A stretch of DNA of 64,000 nucleotides from Paramacrobiotus metropolitanus (Eukaryota > Tardigrada > Eutardigrada > Parachela > Macrobiotidae), in the NCBI RefSeq assembly GCF_019649055.1, contig NW_026570270.1, forward strand, positions 744,001-808,000, given 5' to 3'. The notes under the pieces were generated by a model. That model saw nothing but the letters and a program-made list of their open reading frames with translations. It made no database searches and had not been told where the DNA came from. Below, one piece after another: positions 23,438-33,137 of the stretch. Position numbers and translations under genes: made by a program. Each line of letters begins with the position of its first letter. Position 1 is the first letter of the stretch.

Positions 23438-24993
23438 TCAGCATCCGTACGTACATCCAGTCGGCTCCGCAATTTCAGGAGAATCCTCACGGGCAACAGC
23501 GGCAACAGGTGGCACAGCTGGAGCAACTGGCTGCAGAGACGGCAGTGGATCAACATCCATCTTTTCCAGATCGGATCCATCACCACCATCACAATCAACT
23601 TCCATATCAACGTTCTCGTCGGTTTCGACATCAGCACTCTGATCAGGGGATAATACGGCCGAAGGATCCTCACGATCTTCCCCATCATCCGAAACGGAAC
23701 TTCACTGGGCGCAGAGGACGAGGACGGCGAGACCTTCCTGTACTTGCGCTTCTCCCCACGAGTGCGGAAATTATACGGGCGGGCAGCAGAAGTTGAAGCC
23801 TGCGGTTCAGCATTTTCCACGGGACCAGCATCAACAACAGCTTGACGCGCAACTGCATCCGCTTTCTGATGCTTGTCCAGAACTTCAAACAGACGAACAA
23901 AAACTGGGTTCAAATATAAATATTGGCGACGCAATTCAAAGGCGATAGGCGTGGGCAAGGACCGCGTAATGGTACACAAATCAAATCGATTAATTAAAGA
24001 TCCGTTGGTAAACAAAAACCGCGATAAGTATAAACGAGGATAATATCGATGAAATCTGTTTAATCCGGAAAAATAAGCCTCGGTAATCACTAACTGATGC
24101 TCACCCCGGTTATCCGCTACAGCCATTCGTGGAAATACTCCGGAATGCGCTCGTTTGCGAGCCGTCTGCTTGGTCTTGAAGACCGGCCGCGGTGCATCCG
24201 GGTTGTACGGGGCATAAAGGATGCCACCTTTACGCAGATGCTCTTCATCTGTCATTGAATAAAACGTACAATCATCAGTAACACGGCTGAATGATGGGCC
24301 TGGACTACATTGTAGACAATACAGCAAGTAGGAGCAGTGATTAAACAGTGAAACACCGATTAATCACGGTGAAGTAAAGCACGCAAATAGACAGACAAGA
24401 ACAGAACAGCTATACAAAGCGATGAAAAGCAAGCCAAATATGAATTGAGCAAATAGCAGACCAATAAAAGGTAGCCCGAATAGAGACTAGGTAATACCTC
24501 GCTTGGCCTTTACAGACGGAGTCTCAGAAGACGATGGTTCTTCTTCCGTCAGGTCTGGAGTACCCAACTGTCTTTCTGCCTGCGTCTGCAGTTTCTTCGG
24601 TGACGGCTGACGGATCTCAACGTCAGGATTGGCAGGGAATGATCCTCGGCGGGCCTGACGGCGAACCACAGCAGCATTGCGTCGCGAAATCGTTCGTCGC
24701 CGTTGCTTATCATATCGGCGCTGTAAAGCATCGACTATCACATCTGCCCGACTGGCTGAAGGCTGTTGATTCGCTGCTGCACTTACACTTGCAGATGGTG
24801 CAGGAGATTGTGCAGAAAACACTGGCTGAGCGGAAGTACGGCGAGAGACGCGAGATCGAGTGACACGCGATGAAGAACGGGCTTCATCGCTGTCCGGAGA
24901 ATAACCAATACTTAATCCCGCTGTTGCACGATTGGGACGCGGAGTACGCAATGCAGTCTTCCGCGCAGTCGCTTTCTTTGCTGGGGGCGACAT
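23438..24993 (-). CDS. Orphan gene: basic N-terminus, conserved middle domain, acidic C-terminus
   Basis: Not a family I recognise. Exon 1 24993..24498 and exon 2 24248..23438 join in phase (249-nt intron). Residues 1-165 are very basic and Ser/Arg-rich (PPAKKATARK, RVTRSRVSRRTS), suggesting nucleic-acid binding. The middle holds a globular block with RLYLSRFLFTNGSL and RRQYLYLNPVFVRLFEVLDK, which resembles a block in the 31954-32787 gene. A nuclear-localisation-like RGEKRKYRK precedes the tail. After a one-base frameshift near 23,700 (in a short A-run on the coding strand) the frame continues as a strongly acidic tail (SDDGEDRED, DVETDENVDMEVD) ending at 23438. Without that shift the frame runs on to 23242 with implausible composition. 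It faces the 25585-27002 gene across a 591-bp divergent interval. Expected length is about 436 residues. Confidence 0.65.
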
Positions 24994-25584
24994 TTTCAGC
25001 GATAAAACAACAAATGACAGGGCCAGCAGAAAACTTGGGTAAAAATGGATGCAAAAAGTTTAAAGAACTGGAGTGCAGAGAAAAAGCACAACAGAAAATC
25101 TCTACTGGCACCGACACCGGAAGTGCCAAATCCACCAAACAAACGCTAACGGCGGTTGACAAGCGACAGACCGAATTTTGTGAATTTGTACGCACGTTAA
25201 TTGTTTGCCTTAAATCACAGAGAATACCAATTGTTGCGCTGGGGACTTATAAGATACAACCTCAAAACTAGATTTTGACACAAAATAAAGATCTTTGAGA
25301 ATGAAAAGAACACAAAGAGAGGAAACCGAAACCAAAACACGCGGCTGGGAAATATTCGGAACACAGACCGGAAACCATACAGTTTCCTAACACACTGGCT
25401 ATTCAAGGCGGTAGACGCGCGACAGAATGCCGGTTCACTAAATATCAGCTGTTCCTCACTAGAAGTGAAAGTGAAGAACCCAACAATATCTATCTTTTTG
25501 GTGACGGGATTTTTCTGTTTCTCATTTACTAGCGCATTTTGTTTTCTCTTATTGCTTTTAATTCAATAATTTTTACTAATCATT
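24994..25584. promoter_or_regulatory. Divergent upstream region between two orphan genes
   Basis: 591 bp between the ATGs at 24993 (-) and 25585 (+). The last 90 bp before 25585 is pyrimidine-rich. No TATA box is clear. Confidence 0.4.
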
Positions 25585-27002
25585 ATGTCAGGACAGCCTG
25601 TAGGACCAGCTGGAGAGCCGTTACCTTCGCCCGAAACGGATGCGATTGCCCACTATGAATATTGGAAGGGACGAACTCGCGAATCAGTTCAGTTTGCCAT
25701 GGCAGAGCCTCTACAGCCAAACGAAACCATCCGAAGCCGTCGACAATTGGCGATGCATACGGCAGCCCACGCGTGCATTCTTGAGGCTGACATTACGGGA
25801 TATTATGTGGACATGTCATCTATCAAGAAATTCATTGTGGAAATGCACGATGATTTCACGGAAGAACGAGTGGATTTCTTCCTCGGCGACGCTATTAATG
25901 CTGGAATCTTGCTCAAGAAGATGAGCCGCGATGGACGTTTCGTGCTCGAAGTGGCCGAGGAAGTAAACAATAACCGCGATCCAGAGACGAAGTTAATCGA
26001 CACAACTAGCAAGTTTCGTCGGATGATTCGCGTAATTCTTTACCACGGCCGATATGCCATGTCACGCACCGAAATCCAACACTGGATCTGTACGTTCGAT
26101 GTACATCTGCAGGACGTAGACTACTGGCTGGAGCGCGGGCTGCGCCAACTGGTTAAAAACAAACATGTCGTCGTCGTCTACGGAAATCTTTTCGTGGATA
26201 GTTGCATCGACCTGTGGCTACGAAGCATTCGCGGCTGCTGTCTCTGCACCACTCTAGCCCAAACTATCAGTAAGTACTAAGCAGTTTCGATTTCCCGTAA
26301 TAAAGTCAGGAAAATGTAATGTAGGTGCTTGGTTATATTAATTTATAGACATTTGCGCTTTAAAGGAGGCTAACCATGCTACATACTGCAATTTATCGTA
26401 CTTTCTGTAGCCTAATTAAAACGACGTATTTTGCAGATATCAAGATGGGCACGATGAAGGTTATCGTAAACGGCAAGGAGACCGAACAGCATGTCGCCGA
26501 TTGCAGCTTTGGCCATGTGGGGCAAGACGCAGATTTAGTTGTGGATGGGGTTATGGAACGGCTAGAGGCAATCGAGCCCGGGAAGAACAACACCACCAAC
26601 GTAAATCTGGTAATCCGGGCAAGCAAGGACGGGCGTATTGAGAGAGAGCCAATCATCACTCTCGCTCAACTGAAAGCTATGGGCAGCCGTCCGAAGTACG
26701 TTGCCCCATCGCAAAATGCGGATGCGGCTGAGAAAGGCCTGAAGACCAAGGAGAAGGCCGAAAAGCCTGACGCTGAAGTAAGCACTGCAGAACCGGATGC
26801 TATTAAAAAGCCAGACGCAATCGACAAGTTACTGGAACAGGTTGAACGCGAAAAGGATATCATGGATAACTGCAAGGCGCTGGTAAATACGCTGAAGGCT
26901 CGAGCGACCATGGATGCTAAACATATCGCGTATATCCGTGAGGCTTTGGAACAGCGTCTTGCCAACTTGAAAACTGCGAAGGAGAATTTGGATCTGGACT
27001 AA
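25585..27002 (+). CDS. Orphan gene, 416 residues; helical N-terminal half and coiled-coil C-terminus
   Basis: Not a family I recognise. Exons 25585..26269 and 26437..27002 join through a strong donor (GTAAGTACT) and acceptor (TTTTGCAG) with matching phase; each exon also looks like a separate open frame if the 167-nt intron is ignored. The N-terminal half is charged and helical with two similar-looking blocks (VDFFLGDAINAGILLKKM and VDYWLERGLRQLVKNKHV), each followed by a short strand, which would suit tandem winged-helix folds; this is inference. The second exon starts a beta-rich segment (MKVIVNGKETEQHV) and ends in a Lys/Glu-rich coiled coil (LEQVEREKDIMDNCKALV). It is transcribed toward the tRNA-like array, which begins about 390 bp after its stop on the opposite strand. 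No frame damage. Confidence 0.65.
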
Positions 27003-27388
27003 GTAGTGGTGCTGTAGCGCATAATGTTTTTCGCGCAGCTGTCTGTTAATTTTAAATCTGATTTTCGGCCGACTTTGTTTCTTCCGTTTAATCTAACTTC
27101 TGTTCTGGTTTTATAATTCTCATTCATACAGATTCTCATATAGTCGTTAATTTTGCTGGTCGAACAGATCTTAATTTGAGATTAATTTTGGATTTATGTA
27201 GCATTTTAATAACCGCAATAAAATCGGAGTAACAGTATGCGCATTTGTAACTACAGTGAATTCCAATATAGAGTGGCCAATTAACAAAGTAAAATCAAAT
27301 ATCGCACCCGTAAGCGTGAGTCAAACGCTAAAAACAATTTTAATATTCCATCCTGGGAATAGAGTCACAAAAATCACCAAAGAAAAGT

Positions 27389-27496
27389 AAAAAGAATGGT
27401 GAGAAACTGTTAACACTTGCAAAATTTGTATTCACGCAGGATTGAACCTTGCATCTAGGTGGACAACTAAATCCTGCTCTTGCCCATACGCTAGCA
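27389..27496 (-). ncRNA. tRNA-like unit H
   Basis: A-box-like TAGCGTATGGG (27493-27483, one base short of consensus), B-box-like GGTTCAATCC (27448-27439), terminator T-run at 27393-27389. Closest unit to the 3' end of the 25585-27002 gene. No convincing full cloverleaf. Confidence 0.45.
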
Positions 27497-27685
27497 TGGC
27501 TATTCCACATTTTACTTTTAATTTGGCAATCACCGGAGGCGCTGTACTACGAAATTCCGCAATATAGTAAAAATTCACCACTGAAACAGCTGATAAGTTT
27601 TAAGATTTCACCACCATCGTGATCGCAAAATTCACGCCGACAACGGGAATATTTCCACAAGAGTGCCAGTAAAAACATAAAAACG

Positions 27686-27795
27686 AAAAAGTAAGATTTC
27701 AGAAAATGCAATTTTAATTGTAGGGACTCGAACCCGCAACCTTGATTGCACCTGTTGTTGTGGTTCAACAGTTCAGTGCACTACGCCACTACAAT
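27686..27795 (-). ncRNA. tRNA-like unit A, perfect acceptor stem
   Basis: A-box TGGCGTAGTGC (27788-27778; 10/11 to consensus) and B-box GGTTCGAGTCC (27734-27724; exact). The ends ATTGTAG (27795-27789) and CTACAAT (27723-27717) form a perfect 7-bp acceptor stem. The anticodon-position hairpin is CTGTTG/CAACAG with an 8-nt loop, one base too long for a normal tRNA, and the T stem is only 2-3 bp. T-run at 27690-27686. Confidence 0.6.
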
Positions 27796-27896
27796 CTGCG
27801 GAGTTAAACTTTAACTTCGCTCGTCGGGAGTGAACGTAAAATTAGCGATCTCGAAGCCAACATAACGCTGCATATAGATTTAAAAATATAAAACCG

Positions 27897-28005
27897 AAAA
27901 AGAGGGTTTTAAATTAAGCGGATTAACTTTTAGGATTTCGAACTCTAGACTTTGTAAGAAGCGGGTCGGTATGGATTGTCAGTCTAGCCACTACGCCACA
28001 AGGTG
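27897..28005 (-). ncRNA. tRNA-like unit C
   Basis: A-box TGGCGTAGTGG (27998-27988; exact), B-box-like GTTCGAAATCC (27944-27933, one inserted base). Ends in the tail AAAACCCTCTTTTT (T-run 27901-27897). Confidence 0.5.
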
Positions 28006-28129
28006 CTCTACGCTTTAGCCGAGTTAGGTTGAACACCGGAAGCGCCATGTCGTGTATATTTAACCTGACTGCAATAAGGCACCAAACGATTAACTCTTCA
28101 TCCCACAAAGGTACAAAAATATAGAGCAG

Positions 28130-28246
28130 AAAAATGTAGTTTTTTTTTTAAACATGCAGCATGTAACCCTGAGATTAAGACCGGCCGTTAAGGAGGTAGT
28201 ACATGAGGCGAATGGCCATCATTCATAGCCACTGAACTACGAAGTC
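28130..28246 (-). ncRNA. tRNA-like unit G
   Basis: A-box TAGTTCAGTGG (28239-28229; exact). The B-box is weak (GGTTACATGC near 28170-28160). T-run at 28134-28130. Most decayed B box of the array. Confidence 0.35.
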
Positions 28247-28393
28247 ATTCGAATACAGACAAACAGACGGCCAAGTGCAATGTTAACCATTGAGTGTGTA
28301 TACAATTTTACGCCCAGCTCTTCGAGTTTAATTCTAATATTCTGGGAACTATTGTCAATACTTTTCCCAAGACGACAACAAGAATATAAAACG

Positions 28394-28505
28394 AAAAAAG
28401 TAAGTTTGTCAAAATTGCAAATTAGCTGTAAGGGACTCGAACCCGCAACCGTTTCATTTCCCCGTTGCTGTAGTTCAACGGTGCAAAGCACTATACTACG
28501 CTGTT
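28394..28505 (-). ncRNA. tRNA-like unit B, paralogue of unit A
   Basis: A-box TAGTATAGTGC (28498-28488; 10/11), B-box GGTTCGAGTCC (28443-28433; exact). Anticodon-position stem CCGTTG/CAACGG with an 8-nt loop: relative to unit A one base pair has changed on both sides. T-run of six at 28399-28394. Shares with unit A the upstream block containing CCCGACGAGCGAA (28524-28540 here, 27812-27828 in A). Confidence 0.6.
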
Positions 28506-28605
28506 CTACGACAGTCATTTTTAAATTCGCTCGTCGGGAATGAACGTAAAATTACAACGGTCAACAGCAATACATATTCGATGGTATTATAACAAAATAA
28601 AACCC

Positions 28606-28722
28606 AAAAAAAAGGAAGGTTTTAAGAAATGTGCATTACTTGTAGGGTTTTTGAACCCAGGGCCCTAGATTGACTGAGTCGTAGCGGAGACAAGACGGAC
28701 AACCACTACACTACGAAGTCTC
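28606..28722 (-). ncRNA. tRNA-like unit D
   Basis: A-box TAGTGTAGTGG (28713-28703; exact), B-box-like GGTTCAAAAACC (28657-28646). Outer stem ACTT(C)GTAG with CTACAAGT pairs over 8 bp with one bulge. Tail AAAACCTTCC then eight T (28613-28606). Confidence 0.55.
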
Positions 28723-28848
28723 ACGGCAAGATAACAAAATCCGCACGGTAAGGGCTGTACAACTGTGTGCCGCTCGTTGAAAACTAATAAGGAATTAACG
28801 GTATCACACCGAATGTGTAAGTACAAACAAATGCAAAAATTTAGACAG

Positions 28849-28968
28849 AAAAAGGGAGGTTTTATGAAAACGCTTTTAAACTTTTAGGGATTGGAACCCA
28901 GGACCAGCAACAGGTAAACGGATTCGCCTGGTATTGTCCACTTTACTGGACCATTCGACTACAGGGGT
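28849..28968 (-). ncRNA. tRNA-like unit E
   Basis: A-box TAGTCGAATGG (28961-28951; exact), B-box GGTTCCAATCC (28898-28888; 10/11). Tail AAAACCTCCCTTTTT (T-run 28853-28849). Confidence 0.5.
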
Positions 28969-29097
28969 GATTGACAAAAATAATACTAATAACACAGCTT
29001 GCAGTATTCATTTTGACACCTCTCAACAGCGATTCAGCCAATATTCCCCATATTAAATCCCACGAATAAGAATATAACGATTCATGAAATAAAAACC

Positions 29098-29195
29098 AAA
29101 AATGAGGATATTTACCAAATCGCGTTTTTATGTGGACTGGAACCTCCGACCTCCAATGACGAAGCAACGGAAGCCTCTACTATACTAGCGGGGTC
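29098..29195 (-). ncRNA. tRNA-like unit F
   Basis: A-box TAGTATAGTAG (29187-29177; 10/11), B-box GGTTCCAGTCC (29144-29134; 10/11), box spacing 43 nt as in ordinary tRNAs. T-runs at 29102-29098 and 29095-29091. First unit in transcription direction. Confidence 0.5.
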
Positions 29196-29753
29196 GCTCT
29201 ACGCAAAACCTTTAAAAATGACAGCGTCAGAGGCGAACACCGACAACGATTCATAGTGAAAGTGCCTGTGGCCTACCCACCCAAGTGACCAGCTACATGA
29301 AAACCAGTACAACATCCTAACGAAAGTGTAGTCTCGAGCGGTTATGCGTTACATTGTCCAAAAATTACCGACAGACAGCACGGACGGTGACTACCTAGAC
29401 TTTATTAAACTCGCAACTTGCATAGTAACGAAACAACAAAAGTGTCTTGTGGAACGAAAACGCAAGAACCCTAATGTACCAGCTAAACAGTGTACAACAC
29501 ATATGGCGAAACACAATCTGAATAAAGGAGAAAACTAACCGTAAAACAATAAAAATACAAGATAAAACGCTGCGCTAGATCTATAGTATGAGATCTCTAA
29601 AAGAGGGACATAAGTGCACAAGTAAAAGCGTGAAAGCAGGGAGATCATACGCGTGAACAATGCTTCGATGTTTCAAGCATTTCGTACAAAATGCCAAACA
29701 TTCAACGATAGTGGGCAAAATCCACCTCCAGAAGTCCACCAGATGATACCACT
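29196..29753. other. Interval upstream of the tRNA-like array
   Basis: 558 bp. A 64-codon open frame at 29344-29538 (+) has no coding look beyond being open. Nothing else supported. Confidence 0.4.
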
Positions 29754-29936
29754 TTAAGGAATCTTGGGAGGGAGCTTAGACACGGCCTCCTTGACAGCAA
29801 TTCTCCCACGCTCGAAACGCTGCTGGGCTTCAGTGCGTTCAGCCATCTTCTGCGCCACAATCTCCGTCCAAGCCGTGACACGATTTTCCAGCGCCTGCTT
29901 GGCCGCTTTCTTCCTCTCGCTTGCCGGAGGGGTCAT
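29754..29936 (-). CDS. Small basic helical protein, 60 residues
   Basis: ATG at 29936, stop at 29754. Lys/Glu/Ala-rich and probably one long amphipathic helix (ERKKAAKQALENRV, RFERGRIAVKEAV) ending KLPPKIP. No family recognised. Base composition matches the neighbouring orphan genes, and the frame lies on the same strand as the next two, but it is short and could be the last exon of a larger gene. Confidence 0.4.
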   Translation of the reverse strand: MTPPASERKKAAKQALENRVTAWTEIVAQKMAERTEAQQRFERGRIAVKEAVSKLPPKIP

Positions 29937-30576
29937 GATGATGCGAACGATTGGGAGCAAATCACGAATTCCGCAAATAAAGCTTAAGGCAGCAGAGTTA
30001 GCAAAATTAGATCACAGTAATAGTAAATAATTAAATTTAAATAAAAACTCATACTGGGATACATTCAGAATAGGAGTTTGACAGCCGCCCACGCTGGCGA
30101 CCGCATACTTCGTAACCAGCGAAGTCCACTAACACACGGCCTACGGCAGAGCATGTATATTGCAACAACACTTCTTAGCACCGTCAACAATTTCGCTAGA
30201 GTGTGTATATTAAACGAATATACGCTCGACAATTTACCGCTTTCAACACGCAAAATCGTAACTTCCACAGGCTTTTAATTCCTTTTACAAAATACTTAAA
30301 GCCTATAAAATTACGGATCATTTCATCAGTACAAAATTCATGGAAAACAGAGCCATAACGATGGGCTCGATCACAACTGGAGGAATAGCAAGACAACGCT
30401 CATTTAAACATTCAAAACGCGACAGCTGTAAAATTATACTGGATTAAGCGTGCCCCACTGATACATCATAAAGAAAGAACGCAGAAAAGGCAGAGAACAG
30501 CACGAGATTTAAACAAAAGAGCCATCAAATCATCTGGCGTGCTTTAAAAATACAAACGGCCGATCGGCAAAAATCC
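29937..30576. other. Interval between orphan genes
   Basis: 640 bp, no gene seen. Contains CTATTCTGAATGTATCCCAG (minus strand, about 30054-30073), repeated exactly at about 33717-33736. Confidence 0.4.
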
Positions 30577-31365
30577 TCACTTCCAGTAGTTGTGGGGAAT
30601 GCCACGCAGAGAGTGACGCTGCACAACGATGTGCTTACGCTTCTTCTTGGGCGTCCGGTCCGGACCGAGGTCTTCATCCACCCACAGCATATCCGCAGGC
30701 AAGGTTTCGACTGGATCCGGAAAATCCAGCTTGTGCTCTGCCCACCAGTCATCCAAATCTGAATCTGGCTCTTTCCAATCTTCAAGATTGCCAGATCCCC
30801 ACAACTTTGGAATAGGCTCATCGTCCAAAGTATACAGCATCCGACCACACGAGCCTGGGCCATTGTTCTCACACTCCACACAACAAAGCTCTTCTTCCAT
30901 CACACGCTTGTTGTGTTCCAGCATGCGCTGATGACGCTCACGTGGAGTTTCCGGCGGGTTGAATAAGGATGGCAGCCCATATTCCTTCCGCAGGCGTTCA
31001 GATGCTTCACGTCGAACTGGAGTGTCGGGATACAGAATAAACCCGATCTTCAAGTAATACATCTGCGACTCCGACTTGCAAATGTTCTCAATCTCCAGAG
31101 CCACCTGAGCCTCGAAATCCAACGGCTCGGGTTCTACAAAAGTTAAGGCCATAATTTCCGAATTAGAGAGCCTGCATAATTCTCTGATAGGAATGTACGG
31201 AGCATCAAGCGAACGCCAAAAGTGCACAAACTCAAAAATGTGTTCCTGGTTCGCCAGAACGTAAGCAACAGAGTCAGACAATCTCACAAACTTACGGCGC
31301 TTCTGCTCGTCCTGCTCCGCACAGATCATACGCAGGCGCTCTGATTTGTAAAATTCCATCTGCAT
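30577..31365 (-). CDS. Orphan gene, about 262 residues, Cys motif and basic tail
   Basis: Single open exon from ATG at 31365 (open frame begins at 31398 without an ATG). The N-terminal half is helical (SVAYVLANQEHIFEFVHFW, then MALTFVEPEPLDFEAQVALEIENI). The middle has a charged helix and a Cys cluster (CCVECENNGPGSCG) that could bind metal. The C-terminal part is acidic, Trp-rich (DDWWAEHKLDFPDP), then ends in a basic patch (TPKKKRKHIVVQRHS) resembling a nuclear localisation signal. No family recognised. Same strand as the 29754 and 31954 genes; no frame damage. Confidence 0.55.
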   Translation of the reverse strand: MQMEFYKSERLRMICAEQDEQKRRKFVRLSDSVAYVLANQEHIFEFVHFWRSLDAPYIPIRELCRLSNSEIMALTFVEPEPLDFEAQVALEIENICKSESQMYYLKIGFILYPDTPVRREASERLRKEYGLPSLFNPPETPRERHQRMLEHNKRVMEEELCCVECENNGPGSCGRMLYTLDDEPIPKLWGSGNLEDWKEPDSDLDDWWAEHKLDFPDPVETLPADMLWVDEDLGPDRTPKKKRKHIVVQRHSLRGIPHNYWK

Positions 31366-31953
31366 TGTATGAAAGAGCAGAGATTTAAACCAGAACAAAT
31401 GACGGCCAAAGTCTGAAGAATTTAAAAGCTGCAGCTAAAAATGTAAAAAGCAAGACTAAACAGGAAAACCGCTGACACACTGCAGCTAGGCAGACCGGAA
31501 ACAGCTGTGCACTATGTGACTGCCACTGCCCTAACATTTAACGACACACGGGCGGTTGCCATGGTATCAATTGTTTACATGTTCAAACGTGAAGGCTTTG
31601 CATTTTTAAACTGTCATTTGTGTGTTAAAATCGTTTTCTGTCGGATTATCTGCCAAATTCTGATTTTAAACAACCGGAGAAGTCTGATTTAAACCGCTTT
31701 ATTTCTGAACAGCCAAATCTGCGTTCCAGAGAATGAGTGGTAAGCTAGTTCGTAGAATAGCTGCACATTGCACAGGCTGTAAAAATAACGTTAAAGAGCT
31801 AAATGTAAACGGAAAACAGGTTCTGTACAATATTCTATGAACTTGGAGTAAAATGCCGAACACCAAAGGTAATGCTCCTCCGTAAAACGAAAAATACAGA
31901 AGCTAAAATAAGAGAGCACTAAAACAGGGCTGTGATTGCAGGGAAAATCCTCA
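31366..31953. other. Interval between orphan genes
   Basis: 588 bp; promoter of the 30577-31365 gene expected near its left end. No gene seen. Confidence 0.4.
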
Positions 31954-32787
31954 TTACACCGCAGCGCCCATATTGTCATCATCGTCATCACGGCGTGGGC
32001 GATGACGTTTGGCAATCGAAGCATCCAATTTGCCCGGGCCGCGTTTCTCCTGTCCTTCCGTCAGCGACCATCGAAGTGTCAGTCCTTGCCGCTGCTGGCC
32101 CGATGGGCGGTGCTGCACAGCATCCAAGCGCTGATAATAACGTTGCTCCGCTTCCAATCGTAAGTCTTCATCAATCATCGAAACATCGTCCGTAATGTGT
32201 TGATTATAGACGTCCACGAGTGTGACGACAGCTCCACGGTCACCACTCTCCCCCGGATGATAATTCAAAGCGGTGAGGAACTCTACTGGATTACGCACAA
32301 CATTAATGCCGTGGTTCCGACGGAGTTCGTAGACAATCTGCCCGATAAGCCATCCTTGCCGGAAGTCCACACGCAGGTAACGAAGTAAAGTATAGTGTGC
32401 GTCCTTTGACAGATCCAGAGTGTGGACAAAGCGGTTATATTTGTCCACCGTCATCTGCGAACCATTGTGAAAAATCTTGCCCCGGAAGCGCAGGCGAGTA
32501 TCCGGGTGCAATTCCACGTAATCAGCATCAGGAGTGTAATGAGAACGTTGCAAACCAGAGGGAGGAATGTAGCTCAGCGCTCCACGAGCATAATCATGCG
32601 GAGACGGGCGAAGGCCACAATCCACCATGCGATGGGACCACTCAAATGTCGGTTCTGGCCATCCGACGTGAGGATCAGGATTCTCTGGCGGCGGGATGTC
32701 CGCTTCAACTAGCACCGAATCCTCCGAGGAACTCGTGGTATCCTCATGCTGATGAGAAGGATGTGGCGGTACTTTCGGACGATGCAT
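31954..32787 (-). CDS. Orphan gene, 277 residues; relative of the 23438-24993 gene
   Basis: Single open exon from ATG at 32787 (the frame is open to 32817 without an ATG). The N-terminus is Pro/Ser/Glu-rich. A globular middle contains RLRFRGKIFHNGSQ and YLRVDFRQGWLIGQIVYEL, which match in order and spacing the RLYLSRFLFTNGSL and QYLYLNPVFVRLFEVL blocks of the gene at 23438-24993. The C-terminus has a basic patch (AKRHRPRR) and an acidic DDDDD end. No known family recognised. A TTTTTATA stretch lies about 40 bp before the ATG. Its paralogue sits on the other side of the tRNA-like array. Confidence 0.6.
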   Translation of the reverse strand: MHRPKVPPHPSHQHEDTTSSSEDSVLVEADIPPPENPDPHVGWPEPTFEWSHRMVDCGLRPSPHDYARGALSYIPPSGLQRSHYTPDADYVELHPDTRLRFRGKIFHNGSQMTVDKYNRFVHTLDLSKDAHYTLLRYLRVDFRQGWLIGQIVYELRRNHGINVVRNPVEFLTALNYHPGESGDRGAVVTLVDVYNQHITDDVSMIDEDLRLEAEQRYYQRLDAVQHRPSGQQRQGLTLRWSLTEGQEKRGPGKLDASIAKRHRPRRDDDDDNMGAAV

Positions 32788-33137
32788 TGCAGCAATATAC
32801 AGTAATTTTAGCCACAAATTCAGTGTATAAAAAGAGGAAATTCAGACGAGGCTGAAAGCAAATTGACGACTAACGCTGATCTTGCAGGCATGAATATCAT
32901 TTGCGGCCAGCTATCAGCAGCTTTCCTACGCAGCTGATATGCAAAAAGAGCAACGAACGCTACTACGTCATCGCGGACTGTCCAATGGCGAATACACACC
33001 GTCAATCTGTACGTACAAACAGTTTTGGGAATTTTCCAGGCAATTTAATGCAGTAGAGAGTAAAAATTTCAATTCTTAAAATTCAAAAATAAAATGAAAT
33101 AAAATAAATGTACAAATTTACACGGCCGTCTGGTGAT

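Larger units (their letters stand above)
27389..29195 (-). repeat. Array of eight tRNA-like Pol III units
   Basis: Eight units on the minus strand, spaced about 215-290 bp, each with an A-box-like and a B-box-like block 43-69 nt apart and a T-run of five or more 30-50 nt after the B box. They have diverged too far to be a recent satellite but keep the promoter boxes and terminator. Units C, D and E share the tail AAAACCYYCYTTTTT. Units are listed separately below. Confidence 0.7.

Noticed and set aside
26376-27002. Second exon of the orphan gene as a separate gene
   Set aside because: A strong donor at 26270 and acceptor at 26436 join it in phase to the upstream exon, and the frame start before the acceptor is intron sequence.
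27686-28505. Canonical tRNA genes
   Set aside because: The exact B boxes invite a tRNA call, but T stems are too short, the anticodon loops have 8 nt and the acceptor stem is perfect only in unit A. I call them tRNA-like and assign no amino acid.
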